Positions 11,790 through 22,953 of a stretch of DNA of 64,000 nucleotides are shown piece after piece. Made by a program: the position numbers and the translations under genes. Source of the stretch: Monosporascus cannonballus (Eukaryota > Ascomycota > Sordariomycetes > Xylariales). The notes below the pieces were generated by a model. It saw only the letters and a program-made list of their open reading frames with translations. It searched no databases and was not told the origin of the DNA. Location: NCBI GenBank assembly GCA_004154925.1, contig QJNS01000041.1, positions 1-64,000 of the forward strand. The letters run 5' to 3'. How positions within the stretch are numbered: the first letter of the stretch is position 1; every line of letters begins with the position of its first letter.

Positions 11790-12960
11790 GGTAAAGAAAA
11801 AGAACTTATTACGGAAGAAAAACTGGATTTCCTGGCCCAGAAGGTCCAAAGCCTGGAAAAAGAAAACGCCCAATTTGCCAAGAAACCAGTTTTCCTTTAG
11901 TTTGGCTTCCTTAAGGGACAAAGCTAAGGAGCCGGTTATCGATTATTTTTAACCAATATAAAATAAACATAAGGAAAAATTCCGGTTCTGCTTTTATTTG
12001 GTATAAACCGGACGTAAAAAGAAATAATCTTATTACTTAATTATTACGGAATGTTAAACGTTAAAAATTATAAATTAATTTTTTTAAAACTTTATAACGG
12101 ATTAAAAAACCTTAATAAATTCCTGGTTTAGGCCAGATTTTACCTTAAGTTTTATAAAAATTTTTTAACGGAAAATTATTAAAAGGTAATGGTTATTTTT
12201 TAATTATTAATCGGACGGGTTCGCCAATAATTCGAACTTATTTTAACGGATTACTTTAAAAAATACCTAAAAAAATTTTCGGACTTTATTAATTATATTT
12301 TTAACGAATATAAAAATTTTGAAAAAAAAATATACGTTTTATTCGGAAACCTTAATAAAAAATAGGACGTAATTAAATAGTTTTATTTTTTTTACCAAAT
12401 TAAATTAATATTTAAGTATATAATTAAATTTAACCATTTAATAATTATTTTTAATTTATTAAAAAATGCGTTATTTTATTTTTATTATAATAATTTAAAA
12501 CTTTAAGTTAAGGATAAATTATATATAAAATTAAAAAATAAACTTTTTGTAAAATATATTAATAAAGTTATTATTACCGATTAATATACCTTTAATTGGT
12601 ACCTTAAGAAAAAAAAACCGGCAAACGAAATAAAAATAAAAGTTCGAAAAGCCAAAATAAGAAAAATAAAGGCAAACCTTAAAAAAAAACAAATTCTGTT
12701 TCGAAAAAGCCCAAAAAAAATAAGTTTAAAATAAAATATTTTAATTATAACAAAAAAGGGCACTTTAAAAATAAATATTATTCCCTTGCCTAAAGGAATT
12801 CCAAAAAAGGAAAAATTCTTTAATCCCAGAAAAAAGTTAAAACGGCTAAATAAAAAACCGATAATAAGGTAAAAAAGGAAAAAAAAAAAGTTAATTCGAT
12901 TTTTTTCCAGCCAGAATTCATTATTGTTATAACCATTTAAATCTAAAGTAATATCCTAAA
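11790..12960 (+). pseudogene. gag remnant
   Basis: Near 11805-11890 a coding-like segment reads TEEKLDFLAQKVQSLEKENA, a coiled-coil-like Gag N-terminus. Near 12734-12781 a zinc knuckle is recognisable by spacing, with the His kept but all three Cys positions read as Tyr (TGY to TAY, that is G-to-A). Stops lie between these segments. Confidence 0.75.
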
Positions 12961-13789
12961 GTACAAAAATTATCCCGTTTATTAAAACTCTAAGGTTAAA
13001 GCTTATAAATACTATTTAGAATAAACGGTTTCCAGGATAACCATAAAGTTAAAATATTAATATTACTTTAATTCCTAAAAATATAAGATATATATAAAAG
13101 ATGGCCAGTTTTGGCCAAATATTAGTAATTACGGATAATTATCTTTAAAGCTTTATAAATTCTTAAAATATATTATTTACTTAAAAAAGTTAATAATAAA
13201 CTTTTATAATTTGTTATATTTCATTATTTGTTATAACGATAATTATTTCGTCTATTTTAAAGCCAAAGAAAATAATAATTTTTGGCCTAAATAAAATAAC
13301 GAAATACCTACTAAACCAGATGATAAATGCTGATATACCGAAATTCCCCGATAACCAGAATACCTTAAATCTTATTATTTGCATCCCAAATTAAAACGGA
13401 ATTAAAAGGCTATATCGCAAGGATATTTATGTTATTTTCCGATATTTTATATCTAACATAAGTTCTTAAATATGGAAATACCTTTTTCGGAAATTTACCT
13501 TTTTAATTTTATAACCTAAAAAGTATAAAAATAACGGAAAAACTAAAAAAAAAAACCTTAATATAGGTATAGTAAGAAAATATGGTTTAGATATAAAAAT
13601 GATTAATGTATTAAATATGTTATCAGAAAAGTTCGCGAATAAAAATTTACTTAAACCGAAAAAAATCAAAAATTAAAAAATTATAAAGGCTTTTAAAATT
13701 AAGGTATCGAAAAGCCTTAATTTATAAAATTTTATATAAAGCAATAAAAGGAATACGTAATTAAATTAAGATTTTTTTTTAATATAAAA

Positions 13790-16700
13790 ACAAAATATTT
13801 AAAATAATAATCGATTCCGGTACAGAAAGTAATTTTATTTCTTTTGCTATAACAGAAAAATATCAAATTCCTTAAAAATATAAATTAAAATTTTATAAAT
13901 TACGTACGGTAAATAAAAGCCTGTTTATATACGAAAATAAATAAGTTTTTCGGGAAATTAAAAAATTCTTAATGCAAATTTAAGGATACCAGGAATGCGT
14001 TTTATTGGATATTGCCGATATCTTTAAATACGATATTATTTTGGGAATATTTTGGTTTTATTTTAATAATTTACGAATTAATTAAAAAAAACGAATATTT
14101 TTTTAAAATAAAATACCAAGAAAAAACGATCGAAAAATCTGTTATATTATTAAGGAAATACGGATTCCTAATTAAGTTTTTACGGTACCGCCGGAATATT
14201 AAGGATTTAAATAATTATTTAAAAATAAAGAAAATTATAAATTACCGTTATATAATTAATAAGATTATCGGATATTTATTAAAAAAAGGCATTATTTTAA
14301 ACTTTATAAAATTTACCATATAAACCCAAAAAAATTAAAGGCCTTATGGAAAAATATATAATTAAATTTGAAAAAAAAATATATTTAATTTTTTAATTCC
14401 TTTGCTAAATATTCTGTCCTTATGGTACCAAAAACCAAAGATAATAAGTAAAAAATCGACGAAAACGGAAACCTTATTTATCGAAAAATAATTAATTACA
14501 AATAATTAAATAATATTACGAGTAAAAATGGATATTTTTTAATATTTATAAATATTTTAAAAAAAAATGCTAATAAAGTTAAATAATTTATAATATTCGA
14601 TTTATGCGACAGATATTATTATATCAAAATAACCAAAGGAAAAAAATGGAAAATAATATTTAGAACGATATATGGATTTTACGAATACCAAATAATACCT
14701 ATAGGACTTATTAATACCTTTATTAGCTTCCAAAATTTGGTAATAATTACTTTTTAAAAGTTCCTAAATAAATTTGTATTTGTTTACCTTGACGACATCC
14801 TTATTTACTTAGAAACCTTAAAGGAACATAAAAAATATATAACTTAAATACTTAAAACTTTAAATAAAGTTAATATTCGAATTAACCCAGCCAAAAATAT
14901 ATGATATACGTAAAAATTAAATTTTTTAAGATTTATTTTTATTCCCGGTTAAATTTAGATTTAATATTTCAAATTGGAAATAATTAAGAATTAACTTATT
15001 CCCGATAAGGCAATTATTATAAATATCCGGCAGATCTTAGGATTTACGGATTACGTACGTAACCTAATCGAAAAATACGGAGATATCGTTAAATTATTAA
15101 CAAAATTTATTACCAAAAAATACGTTAAAAAAGAATTTAAATTTCCAGAGGAAATAAAAAAAATATTTTAAAAATTAAAAAAAATAATTATTAACGGATT
15201 AATAATGAAAATGCCAAATTTAAACAAAAAAAAACGTTTAAAAACCGATATTTCAGAATATGTTTTAGGCGTAATTCTAAAATAATAAAAAAATAACGGC
15301 AAATAATACTTAATAGCCTATTATTTAAAAATATTTTAAAACGTAAAATTTAAATATCAGATTTACGATAAAAAGTTATTAATAATTATTAATGTTTTTA
15401 AGAAATAAGAACCTTACTTTAATGGAATAAAAAATTTTTTTGACATTTACTTTGATTACAAAAATCTTATGCGATTTATAAAAGCTTAAAAATTAAATAA
15501 ACGACATAAAAAATAGATAATTTTTTTGATTTAACTTTAAAATATATTATATCAAAGGAAAAGAGAATATTTAGGCGGATATTCTTAATTGCAAAAGAGA
15601 TTACGATTTCAAAGTTCTTAAAAGAAATATGCAAATATTATAGTATAATAAAGACGGCATTGTATAATTGTGTAAAATCGTAAAGAAATTAATTACAAAA
15701 CTTTTGATACGGTTCCGGAATTCTTACGATATAAAAAAACAGAAAAAAGTTTAATAATTAAAAAGGTAACCAAAAGATTAATTATTATATTATAGAAAAA
15801 TCTATATTTTAAAAGATTAACAAAAATAATTCGTAAAAGAATTTTACGAAAACCTATTACATAAATATTAAAAAATTTTCAAAATTATTAGACGGTTACA
15901 AGAAAAATATAACTTTCCAAAATTATAACGAATAATTAAGAAAATAATTAAAGATTATAATATTTGTAATAAGGCTAAAATAATACGTTATAAGCCTTAC
16001 GGGTTATTATAACTTATTAATATTTTAAATAAAGTATGGAATATTATAACTTGGGATTTTATTATTAATTTATTTTTATCTAAAAACCTAGTTATTAAAA
16101 TCGAATATGACGGAATATGGGTAATTATTAATAAATTTATTAAATATAAGTACTTTTTATTTTTTAAAAAAAACGTAATAACAAAATAATTAGCTTATAT
16201 TTTTATTAGATATTACCTTAATAAATATGGAATACCAGAAAAAATCATTTCCGATAGAAATATGTTTTTTATTTCAAAATTTGGCATTAACTTTTTCAAA
16301 TAAATCGGTACTAAATTTAAATTTTCGACAGTATATTATCTTTAAATGGATAAATAAATAAAGCAACTTAATTAAATTTTAAAATAATATTTTCGAAATT
16401 ATGTTAATTATTAACAAAATAATTAAGTAAAATTTTTATTATTAACATAAATTATTTATAATATATTTATTAACGAAAATATAAATATATCCTTTTATAT
16501 AACTATATACGGATATAATGCAAAAATAAAATAACCTAAATAACCATTTAATAAGGTATTAAAAATTATTATAATTACCCTAAAAACAAAAATATTAATA
16601 ATAAAAATCAAAACGATCTAAATCCGTTTTTAAAATAAGTTATAATTTTTTTAATAACGAATAACCCAATATTATAATAGGAAAAAAATTAAAAAATTAA

Positions 16701-17110
16701 TTTTAACGAAAAAAAATAAGGTTTACTTATTATATTAAAAGCAAAATATAATTTTGAATATTTTATAAATCAAAACGAAAAAACTTAATAATAAATTCGA
16801 TTTTAAGAAATTTAGCCCGTTTAAAATTAATAAAATTATTTTTAAAATTAATTATTAATTATCGTTACCTAAAAACATAAAAATATACCTTGTTTTTTAT
16901 ATTTCTTTGCTTAAACTAATATTTAAGAATACCCCGTTAAAAACGGACCTAAAACTTGAAAAAAATTCCGATAAATACGAAGTCGAATAAATACTGGATT
17001 TCAAAATGGTTAAAAATAAAATTTAATATTTAATTAAATAAAAAGATTACTTACCCGAAAAAAATATATAGGAACTACTTAATTACTTAACAAATACGAT
17101 AAATCTGGTT
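13790..17110 (+). pseudogene. pol remnant: protease, RT, RNase H, integrase, chromodomain
   Basis: Protease: the catalytic DSG is at 13813-13821 and the ILG-type C-terminal strand near 14030. Reverse transcriptase: a recognisable palm runs over 14590-14800, with the catalytic YLDD intact at 14785-14796. RNase H: the LKTD..EY block lies near 15240. Integrase: the core covers about 15950-16400, with the ISDR Asp kept but the catalytic Glu position read as Lys and nearby Gln codons turned into stops. Chromodomain: near 16970-17095 (EVE-stop-ILDFK…stop-K-D-Y). The damage is almost all transition type. These are remnants of the retrotransposon polyprotein and are not functional. Confidence 0.85.
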
Positions 17111-17796
17111 AAGATGTTTTACCGCCAGAATCCTGACCGATTATTTTTAAAGTGGTTAAGGTTATAGGCGATAATATACCCCCATAAAAGTTCAACTTTA
17201 CGTTATTCCAATCGAAAAAAATAAAGGCCTTTACCGAAATACCCGTTTTTAACGCAAATTATGCTTATTTTTTTTTTATCCGATAACGTTTTTTTTTTAT
17301 TTTTTTTGTTTTTTTAGTTCGTCCATATTTTTAAAACCTTTTTAAATAAATAACATTTTTTTGGAATATAATTATTCCGATTAACGGTTTAAATAAGTAA
17401 TACGGTTAGATAATTCCTGGAGTTATTAAACCGCCAAACGTTTTTCCCGTTTTATCCGTAATTTTTTAGCCCGAATATTTTATAAAGACGAAAATGAAAC
17501 GTGGTTTCCGTCATAAATCTGGACGTTGGCCAGTAAATAATTCTAATAACTTTTCCGGCCCTTTAGCATTTTGCAAAAAAGTTTTTTTTCGAAATAACGT
17601 ATATACGGTATAATTTCAAAACCAAAATCAAAGATGGCCTTAGCAAAATTGCAATAATTTTTAATAAAAATTTTAACGCGTTTTAAAAATTTGCCTAATA
17701 TAATTAATAATAATATAATATAAAAAAAATAAAAAGAAAAGAAATTAATTTATCTGCTAATCTTTAAGAACAAAGATCCTAGAAGAAAAAGAATAA

Positions 17797-18232
17797 TATT
17801 ACGTCCAAAAAGGGGACTTTATTAGACCTAGAAAAAACCAGGTAAGCTAACTTATTTTAATTTTTACTTCGTTCGGAAAAACCTCGGATTTACGTATATC
17901 TTTATTAATTTCCAGAGATACCCGGAAATTTCCAAAGATTACGAAAAGATGGTTTTTCGTAAACCCCAAAGACCAAAAAAAATAAAGGAGAATATATAGT
18001 AAAGTAATCTCTTATATAAATAATACCTACTTAATTTCGCTTTTTAGCTATTAATCTAAGCCTTTAACCAAAAGGTAATTGCACCGTTTTTTAATTAAAG
18101 GGAAAGTCTTTAAAAAACCTTTTTAACAAATAAACCACTAAATCATTCTTCGCCCTATTGTTACCTGCAAATCAAGAACCTTTTTCGGATACTGCTCATA
18201 CCTCCAGGTGGATATATGACAGGTTCGTTACA
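17797..18232 (+). repeat. 3' LTR
   Basis: This is the direct copy of 11018-11453. It begins TATTACGTCC (TG read as TA, a G-to-A change) and ends GTTCGTTACA. The outer (right) 100 bp are much richer in G/C than the equivalent part of the 5' LTR. Confidence 0.88.
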
Positions 18233-18850
18233 CTATAGTAAATATTTGTTAATTTAATACATATTTGATTTTTCTTAACTTTACCTTTATTAAAAAGGTT
18301 AAGTAAAACGGTAATTATAACCCATTTAATAAATTATATAAATAAAGTACTCTAGTATTTATATCATTTTTAGCGTTTATTATAATAGAGTGTAAAGGGT
18401 GAGTTTTAGTGAGAAATGGGTAGGCGTACGAATTTTTTTAGCGCATTAGTGTAACGAAAAATTAAAATCTGATATTCGCCACAAACGGTAGCTAGGCTAT
18501 AAGCGGCTAAAAGCCGTAGATGGGTGCAATTTACTGTAAAGCTAAGCTTTATGTTGCTAGAAGCAGCGATTAGCTTTGGGTCAATTTCGAGGGAAAATAC
18601 GGTAGTTCGGAAGGGCGCTTAAATGGCGGGCGCCTGGGGGTAGGTGGGTGGGTGGAGAGGTAGCAGGACCAAATGAGGAAAGGTCGGTTAACAGCCAGCC
18701 CCGCTGAGTCAGCAGGCACACTCGTGCCGCATTGTTGATATTTGTCTCTAATGAATCTATCTGTCGATAGACCGTGAGACATTGCGCACTCTAAACCAGT
18801 TTGAGCTCCGCGCGTACGATAGACCATACACGACTGTGTGCTGTGTCCAG
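18233..18850. other. Transition from AT-rich island to normal DNA; possible inverted-repeat element end
   Basis: AT content falls across 18233-18600. At about 18572-18606 the sequence GATTAGCTTTGGGTCAATTT then CGAGGGAAAATACGG resembles the right ends of the small elements at 34.3 and 35.7 kb. No gene was seen. Confidence 0.4.
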
Positions 18851-20529
18851 ATGATTTCGTCCAACGTATCAACGTCTTGGGCGCGTCCGCCTTTCTCCAG
18901 CCTGAATGTCAATGATTGCGACGCGGCGACCGCGTGGATGGCGGCTCTAGTTAGGGCCGAGAATACCAACTTGACAGTGCTGGATATCCCGATCAACCTG
19001 ACGATCGAGTACTTGCGGTCGATGATCCTGCAGAGCGGGACTCAGCCGTCCATAGTGGACCTTGCTAGTAGGCCCCTTAAGTTATGGAACGAGTCGGAAC
19101 TTCGCGGCGATGGGGAATACGAGACGTGGGTTAACAGAACCTATGATGTGCCATTAAAGAGTGTGGCAAGCAGATCTGTCGAACGCTGGATTGGGAAGGT
19201 AACCCAGATATGTCGGGAATAGGGGTAAGGTTGCCTTTACTATGCTAGTCCGATGGACTGGAGCTAATATGGATGATAGACGGTGGTCAATTACGATCTC
19301 GGTACGTGATGCCCAAGTAGCTACCACCTCTAGGCAATTATCAGGGGTTAAGTAGGAAGCTGTGTCAAGGCAATGGGTCATAATGTTATTCCTTCGCTAA
19401 TGAATGCTGGCAGTCTAACTCCCTAGCTCTTGGCCTAGCCCTAATATACTTCATAGTCCTGGCGGCAAACAGGTTAAAATCATCAGACCACCTGACATAA
19501 AACCCGCAAGAGTTGGTTGACAGCGGGGGTTCTGGAGGGCTTCCAGCAGTCCATCAACACTTTCTTGGATGCCTCGCTGGTGTTTACAGCAGCCTTGCTC
19601 GGTGCCGCCCTGGTGCGGTACGCAGCCGTCATACGGGATCACAAGGAGAAATATTCAGCCTACGGTATGATCGGCTCTGTCTTCATGTCGGCATTTTTGA
19701 TCTTCCCTGCGTTGATTCTACAGACTGTAGTGGATGGTCCGCGAACACACTTTATCCGTCATTTCCTATGGTTCGCCATCATAGGATGCACAATCGTCGT
19801 GGATGTTCTCTACAAAAGCGCCTACGAGTCGCAAAAATGGGTGCAGGGCGACCCTGCCATCAGGGAGCACACGCAATTCGTCAACAAGATCTGGTCTACC
19901 CAGTGTGAGGACCCAGATATTATAGAGAGTTTTAAAGACGCCCTCGCGGTGGGGCATTTGATCCTCGCCCTCAATCTCGTCTGGTGGGCTCTACGACAGG
20001 CTGTGGGCCATAATTCCCTCCCGTTGGAAAGAAGCCTGGAACTCGAGGTCCCAGAGATTCAAGCTCAGGTGGGACTGGAAGAGGAGTGTCAGGATAGCGA
20101 ACGGCATCGTCTGCTTCGTGGCCGCCTGCTTCTTCATCAGTCTCTTCCATCGCTACAGGCATTCACTTCATGAGCTAGCGAATGAGTCCAACAAGAAGAT
20201 AGACTGGCAGTTCGGACAGGTCCTCGCCCTGGCCACCCGGGTACCGGTCGGGGTAGATTTCTTTGCCGTCCTCTTCTGTGAGCATCCTATGTATTGCATT
20301 AATTCCTGCGTATGGTTACTAACGCCACGTAGATGGCTCCGAGCGGGGTATGTCCGGGAAAGTCTGCAGTCATTACCGCGTGGTTCGGAATCGGGGCGTT
20401 GAGAAGAAAGAGGCCGCCTCAGAACTCCAGCGGCTACCCTACTATGCCCCTCATAATCAAGCGTCCTTCGACTCCGGACTAGCCTATTATGCTCATCATA
20501 ATCAAGGCTCGTTCGACTCCCGAGGCTAA
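18851..20529 (+). CDS. Predicted multi-pass membrane protein, unknown function (four-exon model)
   Basis: Tentative exons are 18851-19198, 19511-19983, 20069-20277 and 20333-20529 (about 408 residues); all junctions keep frame. The last intron (20278-20332) is textbook: GTGAGC donor, TACTAACG branch site, CGTAG acceptor. The first intron (312 nt) is long for this window and may hide another exon. The N-terminal region has several N-glycosylation sequons (NLT, NES, NRT) and looks extracellular or lumenal. It is followed by hydrophobic segments around SLVFTAALLGAALVRYAAVI, GSVFMSAFLIFPALILQ, FLWFAIIGCTIVVDVLY, HLILALNLVWW and IVCFVAACFFISLF. The C-terminus holds two imperfect copies of YYAxHNQxSFDS. 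I recognise no family. The start codon is the first in-frame ATG and upstream exons are possible. Confidence 0.5.
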
Positions 20530-21295
20530 GTAGTCGATATGCTTGGTGTTTCAGTCCTCGGGACCGCGAAAGTTTGGCGAAGGTGTCGAAGGGTATGCGG
20601 ATAGATCTGAAGATACAGAAAGGCGCAAGGGAATATCCGAAGGCTAGGTAGTCGCTGAATTGATGTTAGACGGAAGACAAGGTCATATGCTGATGCATAT
20701 CTTCGTAAAACTAGGTGTGCTTTTGGTTGCCGCGCTGTAGGTAAGCGGCCTGTTAGATGGGATAGTTCACATTATCGGCCCCCTTGCCTACGGACAGCTC
20801 CGTAACTGTAGCCTCGATCTGTTCTCTGCGGCAATATGGTGGAATTACCAAGGAGCTATGAGGGGGCTTTGGGGCGAGTTAAGTCAATGGTAAACAGATA
20901 CCGCTGAGGGCTTCGGTTGAACAGGTGGTTAAATGACGTGTAATCGCAGCAACAGCTCAGCCGAGTGTATTTGTTTGGTGCTGTTCCTGTATGTGATCTA
21001 TTTATTTGTAAGAACTGCCTGCTAGGTTGGGTGGCTTCCAACGTGTGTATGACCTAGGTGGGTGGCGCCTGTCGTGACGGAACGTATGCCGACCCCCTAT
21101 TCTCCAGATGAGATACACGTTCCACAATAGTGTCCACTAAGCGGTCCTTTGAATTTTGACCATATGTGGCAAAGCTTTTCTTAGTAAGAATTAAGTAGTC
21201 TAAACGATCTGTGTGCATACTGCAAGCAACCTATCCAAGAAAAAAGGAGTAAAAGGAAACCTGACCGTACCCCCACCTAAATTTCAATTCACAAG
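20530..21295. other. Intergenic between convergent genes
   Basis: No supported gene or RNA was seen. Confidence 0.5.
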
Positions 21296-22953
21296 CTAAG
21301 CACCAATCATACCTAACGATAGGGCAACAGCCACGAAATACACCGCCATACGCGCGGAGTAGGGCGAGTTCGCAGCAGAATCGGGCCGCGTCGACTCGGC
21401 CGCATCAGCTGAACCAGCCGGCTCAGCTGATCCAGTCGCTTCGGGGCTTTCACCGCCCTCCGCGCTACTGCTACCATTAGTTTCCGACGAGGAAGTCTGC
21501 TCATCGCTCGAGGCCGTGGGTGAGGTGCTCGTCGACGTCGCATCACCGGAAGGTGTGGATCCCGTCGATGTTGCGGTGCCCGTCTCGGACGCCCTGTCAG
21601 GCAAGCATGAGTACGTCCCCGTAGGCGTGAGAGGGGTGTAGGTGTACTCCGGCACCTCCCCCTTGCCGGCGCGGTACCAGTTCTCCGGCGGGTCGCCGAG
21701 ACACTCACCCACGGTCACGGGCCTGTAGCCGTGATCGATCAGGGACTTCAGCATGTACTCGGTGAGGTTATACACGACCTGCTTCTGCAGGTCGTGTTCG
21801 ATTGCCAGGTAGCTCGTGTTGCAGGGGTTGGATCCCTCGACGTGCTCGTCCCAGATATCCTTGCTCTTCTGGATCTCCACAGGGTCGTCGTGTAGATACC
21901 CCTCCGTGTCGAGGTTGAAGTAGGTGATGTGGTAGCCGAGATCTTCTAACATGGATTGGCATTTCTCGGGACAAATCGAATAGGGGGGCCTAGGTTTGTG
22001 TGAGTGGGAGCATGAAGAAGGGTGGAATGCCAAACGAACCTCAGGTAGGTAGGGAAGTACCCAAGTATATCGTTAATAGCGATTTCATTCCAGATAACCT
22101 GATTCCGGGCTTGTTCGTCGGTCAACTGGGAGAAATTCTGATGCGACCACGTGTGGCTTGCAATTTGATGGCCTTCGTCCGCCATCCGCTACCGAGCGTC
22201 ATCAACATGGACTTCATGTCATACAGAAGGGCCAACAGGACGTACCTTGATTATTTTAGGCCAAGGGGTTTTCGGGTCGTTAATCATCCCCTTTGCCTTA
22301 TTGTTCCCATTGATGAAGAACGTTGCAACGGCGTCATATTGCTGCAAGACGATGAGACATGTCCATCACACCTAGGATCGAGGGGATGACACAGACCTTG
22401 AATACGTCGAGGAGATCGCCTGTGTCGTCGAACGGACCATCGTCGTAGGTAAGGGCAATGTCGCCTTTGTTAACACAGCGGTAGATCCCAGTTCCCCCAT
22501 ACGGTACGTTCCCGACTTTTAGTCTTAGGACATCCGAGGTGTCCTCTCCCTTTGGCTTCTTATTGCCATCGCACCCAGGACCGAAGTCGATTTGGCAGTC
22601 CGGCGCCCAACAGTACGCTTTGTCTTTGCCGCACCACCTTGAACCACGTCAGACGCCGGAAACCTGACAGACATACAGGGGACCCCTTACCCAGCGACCG
22701 AACAACAGTAACCCGGAGCGCAGCTGGCATTATCGAAATCCTTGCCGCATCTCCCGTTTGTGTTTGTGTTCTCGTCGACCTCCCGCCTCGCCGGGCTCGA
22801 TCCGTGGACGAGGTCCGATGCGCTCTGCCACCTCTTGCTCGCAGTAAACTCGACCGAGAGCCGCGGGTCTCCAGCAATCCTCGGCAGACCATTGCCGTGG
22901 GCGGCGGCGAAACCCACAGATCCTGCTAAAATGAACGTATCGAACCAGCGCAT
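21296..22953 (-). CDS. Secreted, probably GPI-anchored chitin deacetylase (CE4) with hevein-type chitin-binding domain
   Basis: Five exons on the minus strand: 22953-22691, 22637-22397, 22341-22246, 22188-22040 and 21989-21296; about 480 residues. All four introns are 50-57 nt with GT-AG ends and every junction keeps frame. The N-terminus is a signal peptide (MRWFDTFILAGSVGFAAAHG). Residues about 68-110 form an eight-Cys hevein/ChtBD1 domain (RCGKDFDNASCAPGYCCSV, GWCGKDKAYC, PDCQIDFGPGC). The NodB deacetylase domain has motif 1 TYDDGP at about 151-156, the metal-binding SHTWSH at about 211-216 and the RPPYS motif near 250. A Ser/Thr/Ala/Glu-rich stalk follows, ending in a hydrophobic tail (MAVYFVAVALSLGMIGA) typical of a GPI signal. 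The enzyme would de-N-acetylate chitin to chitosan in the cell wall, which can shield hyphae from chitinases. Intact. Confidence 0.92.

Larger units (their letters stand above)
11018..18232 (+). mobile_element. RIP-degraded Ty3/gypsy LTR retrotransposon (chromovirus)
   Basis: The element is 7.2 kb with two direct LTRs of the same length (436 bp) and, on the plus strand, gag with a CCHC knuckle, then protease, reverse transcriptase, RNase H, integrase and a chromodomain. That order defines Ty3/gypsy, and the chromodomain places it among fungal chromoviruses. A purine-rich tract (AGAAGAAAAAGAA) just before the 3' LTR fits a polypurine tract. Stops occur throughout and most residue changes are explained by C-to-T or G-to-A, as in RIP. 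No clear target-site duplication was found (AATTA on the left, CTATA on the right), which mutation may have obscured. The copy cannot be active. Confidence 0.9.

Noticed and set aside
12581..14323. Open frames of 60-103 codons in the AT-rich island
   Set aside because: They are fragments of the RIP-mutated retrotransposon or chance frames in DNA with few stop-creating G/C contexts.
10500..18600. CRISPR-like or tandem-array structure in the AT-rich block
   Set aside because: The only long repeats are the two LTRs; other similarities are low-complexity A/T runs.
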